From Pseudoxanthomonas beigongshangi (lineage in GTDB: Bacteria > Pseudomonadota > Gammaproteobacteria > Xanthomonadales > Xanthomonadaceae), in contig NZ_JADHDV010000027.1 of the NCBI RefSeq assembly GCF_016820515.1, positions 1 through 48,288 of the forward strand: a DNA stretch of 48,288 nt, given 5' to 3'. The notes below the pieces were generated by a model. It did not search any database. It saw nothing but the letters and a program-made list of their open reading frames with translations, and was not told the origin of the DNA. Positions 43,628 to 48,288 of the stretch are shown piece after piece. Within the stretch, counting starts at the first letter, position 1. Each line of letters opens with the position of its first letter. Made by a program: the position numbers and the translations under genes.

Positions 43628-44065
43628 CTACACCAGCCATCCGCGCACCACGCACCTCTGCGCGTAGCGCCAGAACAGCAGGGCGATGACGATCAACACC
43701 GCCGGCATCACCAGCCCCGCCACGCCGTAGGCATCCCAGGCCGGCGTCACCAGGTAGGCGCCGATCATCTGCACCAGCAGCGCGAGCAGGGAGACGAAGA
43801 ACATCGTCACCGCCCAGCGTTTCCCCATCAGCATGCCGATTGCACCCAATACGCCGCCGAACACCGCGATCGCGAAGGCCACGTTGAGCCACATCGGCGT
43901 CGCCTCGTAGACCTGGCGCTGCCGCTCGGTCATCGCTGCCAGCGCTTCGGCGCTCATGTTCACCTGCATCCAGAACATCGCCACGCCGATCAGGTTCCAG
44001 ATCAGCGCGAGGACGGCGACCAGCCAGAACCCCTTGGAACGCGGAATCTCCATCGTGCCGTTCAT
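43628..44065 (-). CDS. Small inner-membrane protein of unknown function
   Basis: A 145-residue protein with four predicted transmembrane helices (about residues 12-32, 58-80, 84-105 and 112-132), and no signal peptide. The pattern, with a short periplasmic loop rich in Glu and Arg (MTERQRQVYEATPMWLN), is like small membrane proteins sometimes annotated as hypothetical sugar transporters, which I would not endorse. The start at 44065 precedes the first helix by a short basic segment. It is the gene after the sorbosone-dehydrogenase-like protein on the same strand. Confidence 0.75.
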   Translation of the reverse strand: MNGTMEIPRSKGFWLVAVLALIWNLIGVAMFWMQVNMSAEALAAMTERQRQVYEATPMWLNVAFAIAVFGGVLGAIGMLMGKRWAVTMFFVSLLALLVQMIGAYLVTPAWDAYGVAGLVMPAVLIVIALLFWRYAQRCVVRGWLV

Positions 44066-44136
44066 ATGCCCTTCCCTCCCCAGGTTGTCGGACGGCGCGA
44101 GCATACGCCCGGCGGACTGTCATTGCGCTTACGTCC

Positions 44137-45441
44137 TCAACGCGGGGCGAGCCTCCAGACAACATTTCCCACATCGTCCGCCACCAGCAACGCGCCGCCG
44201 CGGTCGAACGCCACGCCGACCGGCCGACCGCGCGCGTTGCCTTCGGCATCGAGGAAGCCGGTGAGCACGTCGATCGGCGATCCCGCCGGCTGGCCCTGCG
44301 CGAACGGCACGAACACCACCTTGTAGCCCGCCGGTTCGGAGCGGTTCCAGGAGCCGTGCAGGCCGATGAACGCGCCTTCGCGGAAACGCGCCGGCATCGG
44401 TTCGCCGCGCGCGAAGGCCAGTCCCAGCGCCGCCACGTGCGCGCCCAGCGCATAGTCCGGGGCGATGGCGCGCGCAACCCGCGCGGGATCCTGCGGCTGC
44501 ACCCGCGCGTCCACGTGCGCGCCGTAATAACTGTAGGGCCAGCCGTAGAAGGCGCCCTCGCGCACGCGGGTCAGGTAGTCCGGCACCAACTGATCGCCGA
44601 TCTCGTCGCGTTCGTTCACCACCGTCCACAGCGCGCCGGTGACCGGTTCCCATGCCAAGCCGACCGGATTGCGCAGGCCGGAGGCATGCACGCGCCGCCG
44701 GCCGCTGGCGATGTCGATCTCCAGTATTGCGGCGCGGTCGGTCTCGTGCGCCATCCCGTTCTCGCCGATGTTGCTGTTGGAGCCCACGCCGACGTACAGC
44801 CGGCGTCCGTCGGCGCTGGCCAGCAGGCTCTTGGTCCAGTGGTGGTTGATCGGTCCGCCGGGCAGATCGGCGAGCTTCACCGGCGTGGCGTCGATACGGG
44901 TCTGGCCGGCGCGGTACGGCACCCGCACCACCGCGTCGGCGTTGGCGATGTAGAGCTGGTCGCCGACCAGCGCCATGCCGAACGGCGAGAACAGCTCCGA
45001 CAGCAGCACGTGGCGGGTCTCGGCGACGCCATCCCCGTCCGCATCGCGCAACAAGGTGATCCGGTTGGCGCTGGGCACGCCCGCGCCGGCCTTGGCCATC
45101 GTGCGCTTCATGAACCAGCTGCGCAGTCCCCCCTTCTCGCCGGGCTTGGGCGGCGCGTTGGTTTCCGCCACCAGCACGTCGCCATTCGGCAGCACGTACA
45201 GCCAGCGCGGATGATCCAGATCGCGGGCGAACGCCTGCACCGCCAGTCCTTCGGCTGCGGTTGGCGCCGCGCCCTCCGGCCAGCCGACCGCGGGAGCGAT
45301 GTTGACCGTGGGAATCCAGCGCTTCTGCGGAGCCGGCAGTTCCGGCCGCGGCCCGGTTTCGCTGGCCTGTTGCGCAACGGAGGGGGCGCATGCGGTGATC
45401 AGCAGCGCCAGCCCTCCTCCCAGGATCTTCCGCATGCCCAT
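44137..45441 (-). CDS. PQQ-type sugar/sorbosone dehydrogenase-like periplasmic protein
   Basis: A 434-residue six-bladed beta-propeller protein with a lipoprotein-like signal (LALLITAC, Cys near residue 18). Blade sequences such as [65 protein letters not shown] and [26 protein letters not shown] match the soluble PQQ glucose/sorbosone dehydrogenase superfamily. It would oxidise sugars in the periplasm if PQQ is available. No PQQ biosynthesis gene is in the window. ATG at 45441 is chosen; ATG at 45435 is also in frame. Confidence 0.88.
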   Translation of the reverse strand: MGMRKILGGGLALLITACAPSVAQQASETGPRPELPAPQKRWIPTVNIAPAVGWPEGAAPTAAEGLAVQAFARDLDHPRWLYVLPNGDVLVAETNAPPKPGEKGGLRSWFMKRTMAKAGAGVPSANRITLLRDADGDGVAETRHVLLSELFSPFGMALVGDQLYIANADAVVRVPYRAGQTRIDATPVKLADLPGGPINHHWTKSLLASADGRRLYVGVGSNSNIGENGMAHETDRAAILEIDIASGRRRVHASGLRNPVGLAWEPVTGALWTVVNERDEIGDQLVPDYLTRVREGAFYGWPYSYYGAHVDARVQPQDPARVARAIAPDYALGAHVAALGLAFARGEPMPARFREGAFIGLHGSWNRSEPAGYKVVFVPFAQGQPAGSPIDVLTGFLDAEGNARGRPVGVAFDRGGALLVADDVGNVVWRLAPR

Positions 45442-45508
45442 GGCCGCGCTCCTCGAGAAGGACGATTCATGCTGGCCCTCCTAGGGCGAACGCCGTGTCA
45501 AGACCGGC

Positions 45509-45703
45509 TCAGGCGTCGTCCTGGCGTTGCACCGACACCGCCGGCACGCCGTCCTCGTCCATCCGCACACGGATTTCGATGGGCCGGCAGCAGACCTGGC
45601 AATCCTCGACATAGTCCTGATCCCCGGCCGTATCGTCGACGAACAGCGTGATCGCTTCACCGCAGTAAGGGCAGTCGATATCGGCGGAAGGCAGTTGCGG
45701 CAT
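45509..45703 (-). CDS. CPXCG motif-containing cysteine-rich protein
   Basis: A 64-residue protein with two zinc-ligand pairs, CPYCG (residues 11-15) and CQVCC (residues about 35-39). The name CPXCG comes from this pattern, and the family is short and widespread in proteobacteria. The function is unknown; a zinc-ribbon fold is likely. It lies 14 bp downstream of the DUF3247 gene on the same strand, so both are probably cotranscribed. Confidence 0.88.
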   Translation of the reverse strand: MPQLPSADIDCPYCGEAITLFVDDTAGDQDYVEDCQVCCRPIEIRVRMDEDGVPAVSVQRQDDA

Positions 45704-45717
45704 GGGTCGATGCCGGC

Positions 45718-46005
45718 TCAGGCGGAACCGAGCTGCACGATCTCGCGGATGCGATCCATCCACAGATAGTGCGCTCGCGCGGGATCGCGCTGGTCGTCCA
45801 GGCGGACCACCGCGTTGAAGCCTTCCACGCCGTCGGCGTCGCGGAACACCTGCACGCTCGGGCGGGTGGAGACGGTGCCGGTCAGCGTGCCGCCATCGGT
45901 GAGGCGCAGTTCCACCACCGCCTCGTCGGGCAGCGCCCGCACCATCGCCTCGAGCCGTTCGATGTCGGCCTGCCGCGTGTACAGCGTCTGCGGAACTTCG
46001 ATCAT
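45718..46005 (-). CDS. DUF3247 family protein
   Basis: A 95-residue protein of a family largely restricted to xanthomonads. Characteristic parts are [47 protein letters not shown] and [20 protein letters not shown]. No function is known. Pairing with the CPXCG gene suggests a shared pathway, which cannot be named from sequence. Confidence 0.85.
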   Translation of the reverse strand: MIEVPQTLYTRQADIERLEAMVRALPDEAVVELRLTDGGTLTGTVSTRPSVQVFRDADGVEGFNAVVRLDDQRDPARAHYLWMDRIREIVQLGSA

Positions 46006-46077
46006 GGCCGTCGCTCCAGGGAGGGACGGTTCCACTCTAGCGCCGCGACGATAAGCACCCGTGAAGGTGGCGGACCG

Positions 46078-46755
46078 TCAGGCGATCAGTTCGAGCAGCG
46101 CGCGCGCCGCCGGTTCGGACGAGGCGGGGTTCTGCCCGGTGACCAGCTTGCCATCCACCACCACGTGCGGCTGGAACGGCGGAGCGGCCTCGAAGCGCGC
46201 GCCCTTGGCCTTCAGCTCATCCTCCAGCAGGAACGGCACGATGTCGGTGAGCTCCACCGCCGCTTCCTCGGCATTGGTGAAGCCGGTGACCCGCTTGTCC
46301 TTCACCAGCGGCTGGCTGAGCGTTCCCTGCGCGTGGCGCAGCACCGCCGGTCCATGGCAGACCGCCGCCACCGGCTTGCCGGCGGCGAAACGGGTTTCGA
46401 TCAGGCGGATCGAATCCGCGTCCTCGGACAGATCCCACAGCGGGCCATGCCCGCCGGGATAGAACACCGCGTCCACGTCCTCGTCGAGCACGTCCGCCAG
46501 CGGCCGCGTCTGCGCCAGTTCGGCGATCGCGACGGTGTCGTTGTTGAAGCGCAGCGTCGCCGGCGTCTGCGCATCGGCGGCGTCGCTCTTCGGATCCAGC
46601 GGCGGCTGGCCGCCGCGCGGCGAGGCGAGCACGATCTCCGCGCCCGCATCCTTGAACACGTAGTACGGCGCGGCGAACTCCTCCAGCCAGAAACCGGTCT
46701 TGTGGCCGGTTTCGCCCAGGCGATCGTGCGAGGTCAACACCATCAGGATCTTCAT
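46078..46755 (-). CDS. DJ-1/PfpI family protein (type 1 glutamine amidotransferase-like)
   Basis: A 225-residue protein of the DJ-1/PfpI/Hsp31 group. The nucleophile elbow is AAVCHGPAVL with C133 and H134, and the acidic partner is in FWLEEFAAP (E25/E26). The YPGGHGPLWDL segment supports the Hsp31-like subgroup, which includes glyoxalase III and chaperone activities. It should act in the cytosol on reactive carbonyls or protein damage; activity is not predicted with certainty. An inverted repeat lies upstream at 46819-46847. Confidence 0.9.
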   Translation of the reverse strand: MKILMVLTSHDRLGETGHKTGFWLEEFAAPYYVFKDAGAEIVLASPRGGQPPLDPKSDAADAQTPATLRFNNDTVAIAELAQTRPLADVLDEDVDAVFYPGGHGPLWDLSEDADSIRLIETRFAAGKPVAAVCHGPAVLRHAQGTLSQPLVKDKRVTGFTNAEEAAVELTDIVPFLLEDELKAKGARFEAAPPFQPHVVVDGKLVTGQNPASSEPAARALLELIA

Positions 46756-46818
46756 GATCCGGCTCCATGCGGGAACATCGAGGAAGTGGCGACGCTAGCA
46801 GCGCAACCGCTAAAGACA

Positions 46819-46847
46819 GGTAACGATCCCGTGGCGATCGCGTTACC
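46819..46847. other. Inverted repeat upstream of the PfpI-like gene
   Basis: GGTAACG (46819-46825) and CGTTACC (46841-46847) are exact 7-bp arms with further pairing of ATC and GAT inside. Its place between gnd (26 bp downstream of the gnd stop) and the PfpI-like gene fits either a terminator or an operator. Confidence 0.3.
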
Positions 46848-46872
46848 GTCACCGCCCTGTCAACTTTCCGGA

Positions 46873-47775
46873 TCAGCCCTGCTTGATGCGATGCCCGCCG
46901 AATTCGTTGCGCATCGCCGCCAGCAGCTTGTCGGCGAAGGAATCGTCCTCGCGCGAACGCAGGCGCTCCAGCAGCGACATGGTGATGACCGGTGCCGACA
47001 CGTCCAGATCGATGGCCTCGGCCACCGTCCAGCGGCCTTCGCCCGAATCCTCGACGTACGGCGCGATGCCGGCCAGGGTCGGGTTCTTCTTCAGTGCATC
47101 GGAGGTCAGGTCCAGCAGCCAGGAACGCACGACGCTGCCATGGCGCCAGATTTCCGCGACCTGCTGCAGATCGATGCCGAAGGCTTCCTTGCGCTCCAGG
47201 ATGGCGAAGCCTTCTGCGAACGCCTGCATCATTCCGTACTCGATGCCGTTGTGAATCATCTTGGTGAAATGGCCCGCGCCGGAGGGACCGACATGACCCC
47301 AGCCGCGATCGGCCGCCGGCGCGAGGGTTTCGAACACCGGCCGCAGCGCTTCCACCGCCTGCTTATCGCCGCCGATCATCAGGCTGTAGCCTTCGGCCAG
47401 GCCCCACACGCCGCCGCTGGTGCCGCTGTCGACGTAGTGCACGCCGGCCTCGGCCAGGCGCGCGCCGCGGCGCATGGTTTCCTTGTAGTTGGAATTGCCG
47501 CCGTCGATGACGGTGTCGCCGGCCGACAGCAGCGGCAGCAGCGTGTCCAGGGTGTCGTCGACCACGCCCGCCGGCACCATCACCCAGACGACGCGCGGCG
47601 ACGGCAGCGCGGCGACCGCGGCCTGCAGGGAATCGGCAATGGCGATGCCGCGTTCGGCCGCCTGCTTGCGCGCGGGTTCGCCGGGGTCGTAGCCGTGCAC
47701 GCGGTGTCCGCCGCGGGTAAGGCGTTCGGCCATGTTGGCGCCCATGCGGCCCAAGCCGATCATTGCCAGTTCCAT
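46873..47775 (-). CDS. gnd: 6-phosphogluconate dehydrogenase, short (NAD-type) form
   Basis: Oxidatively decarboxylates 6-phosphogluconate to ribulose-5-phosphate. The 300-residue form is shorter than the 470-residue classical enzyme and matches the bacterial GndA/YqeC type, usually NAD-dependent. Motifs: GLGRMGANM (cofactor loop), VMVPAG, DGGNSNY, GTSGGVWGLAEGYSLMIGG, and KMIHNGIEYGMMQAFAEGF with the catalytic Lys. It complements rpiA (6.6 kb), though the two are far apart. Cofactor preference is inferred. Confidence 0.93.
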   Translation of the reverse strand: MELAMIGLGRMGANMAERLTRGGHRVHGYDPGEPARKQAAERGIAIADSLQAAVAALPSPRVVWVMVPAGVVDDTLDTLLPLLSAGDTVIDGGNSNYKETMRRGARLAEAGVHYVDSGTSGGVWGLAEGYSLMIGGDKQAVEALRPVFETLAPAADRGWGHVGPSGAGHFTKMIHNGIEYGMMQAFAEGFAILERKEAFGIDLQQVAEIWRHGSVVRSWLLDLTSDALKKNPTLAGIAPYVEDSGEGRWTVAEAIDLDVSAPVITMSLLERLRSREDDSFADKLLAAMRNEFGGHRIKQG

Positions 47776-47824
47776 AAATGCTCCTGAGTTCGGGGGAAGT
47801 GAGTGGAGGGGGAAATCGCGTGGC

Positions 47825-48288
47825 TCAGGCGGTCAGCCAGGCCCGCAGCAGGTCGTTGGTTTCGCGCGGCTTTTCCATCGGCGGAAGATGACCGCAATCA
47901 GTGAACACGTGCAATCGCGCGCCGGCGATGCCGGTCTGGAGAATCCTGGATTCCTCCGGCGCGGTCATGCGGTCGTCGTCGCCCACGCCGACCACGGTCG
48001 GCATCGACAGGGTGGGCAGCAGCGGCTGCGAATCGGGGCGTTCCAGGATCGCGCGCTGCTGGCGCAGGAAGGCGTCGCGGCCCACCCGCTCGGCCATCGC
48101 CATCACCTCCTCGCCGACCGGCGTGTCGACCCGGCTGGCATGCACCAGTTGCGGCAGCAGCTTGCGGGTGACCCCGGCGAAGCGGCCGCGCTCGGCCAGC
48201 GCCAGGCTGGCCCGGCGCACCGCCGCGCGCTTGGGCGGATCGGCACGCGCGCTGGTCGACAGCAGCGCCAGCCGCTCCACCCGCTGCG
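47825..48288 (-). CDS. Alpha/beta hydrolase, C-terminal part (cut by the window edge)
   Basis: About 154 residues of an alpha/beta hydrolase that continues beyond the right edge, so the start and the nucleophile are not visible. VERLALLSTSARAD is typical of the strand after the nucleophile elbow in many family members. MPTVVGVGDDDRMTAPEESRIL carries the acidic residue, and HVFTDCGHLPPMEKP the catalytic His. The substrate cannot be inferred. Confidence 0.85.
   Translation of the reverse strand, partial: QRVERLALLSTSARADPPKRAAVRRASLALAERGRFAGVTRKLLPQLVHASRVDTPVGEEVMAMAERVGRDAFLRQQRAILERPDSQPLLPTLSMPTVVGVGDDDRMTAPEESRILQTGIAGARLHVFTDCGHLPPMEKPRETNDLLRAWLTA

Overview
The window is high-GC, gene-dense chromosomal DNA from a gammaproteobacterium of the Xanthomonadaceae/Lysobacteraceae (Lysobacter, Luteimonas, Pseudoxanthomonas or Stenotrophomonas relatives). 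The evidence is the zapA-6S RNA-fau block, an XAC0095-like protein, a DUF3247 protein, a fused DedA/PAP2/LssY protein, and two kinds of REP palindrome typical of the family (GTGGGAGCGAC type and GTAG type). The assignment rests on protein recognition, not on a search. I see no tRNA, rRNA, CRISPR array, insertion sequence or prophage, and most of the window is core genome.

Layout. 1-1.9 kb: pepP and a UPF0149 gene. 2.0-7.7 kb: a PAS-GGDEF-EAL protein, a TIGR02449-type coiled-coil gene with zapA, 6S RNA, fau, an EVE-domain gene, rpiA and a DUF192 lipoprotein. 7.8-13.2 kb: a SirB1-like gene, rubredoxin, thiE, hemL, a HAD hydrolase and argD. 13.3-20.4 kb: isochorismatase-like, glyoxalase I, DoxX, HIT and SDR genes, the DedA/PAP2/LssY membrane protein, a LON-domain gene and mpl. 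20.6-28.0 kb: adk, a PPi-type phosphofructokinase, three small secreted proteins, a proton-pumping pyrophosphatase with an OmpA-like tail, and a lipoprotein. 28.1-37.6 kb: a LysR regulator, a divergent set of three ATGA-coupled cistrons ending in an atypical SDR, and a MexEF-OprN-like RND efflux operon with an SDR gene between pump and outer-membrane channel. 37.7-48.3 kb: an XAC0095-like gene and a divergent XRE regulator, a BON-domain protein, a Gfo/Idh/MocA oxidoreductase, soxR with a divergent FMN reductase, an ABC exporter, a sorbosone-dehydrogenase-like protein, CPXCG and DUF3247 proteins, a PfpI-like protein, a 6-phosphogluconate dehydrogenase and a truncated alpha/beta hydrolase.

How the genes work together. 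The most informative regulatory signal is a pair of SoxR-type operators at 30789-30808 and 40839-40858. Each is a 20-bp dyad inside a promoter with the 19-bp spacer expected for MerR/SoxR control. One drives the RND operon; the other lies between soxR, which encodes an intact iron-sulfur SoxR, and an FMN reductase. This predicts a redox-cycling-drug response with an efflux arm and a flavin-reductase arm. A second theme is pyrophosphate: a PPi-dependent phosphofructokinase lies about 2.3 kb upstream of a K+-independent-type H+-pyrophosphatase. The pyrophosphatase carries a C-terminal OmpA-like domain whose expected periplasmic position would let it bind peptidoglycan. Other items to check are a 21-bp perfect inverted repeat just after 6S RNA, loss of two of three PAP2 phosphatase motifs in the LssY-type protein, possible leaderless promoters, and a two-copy structured intergenic repeat. 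I did not find a clearly novel defence or biosynthetic system.
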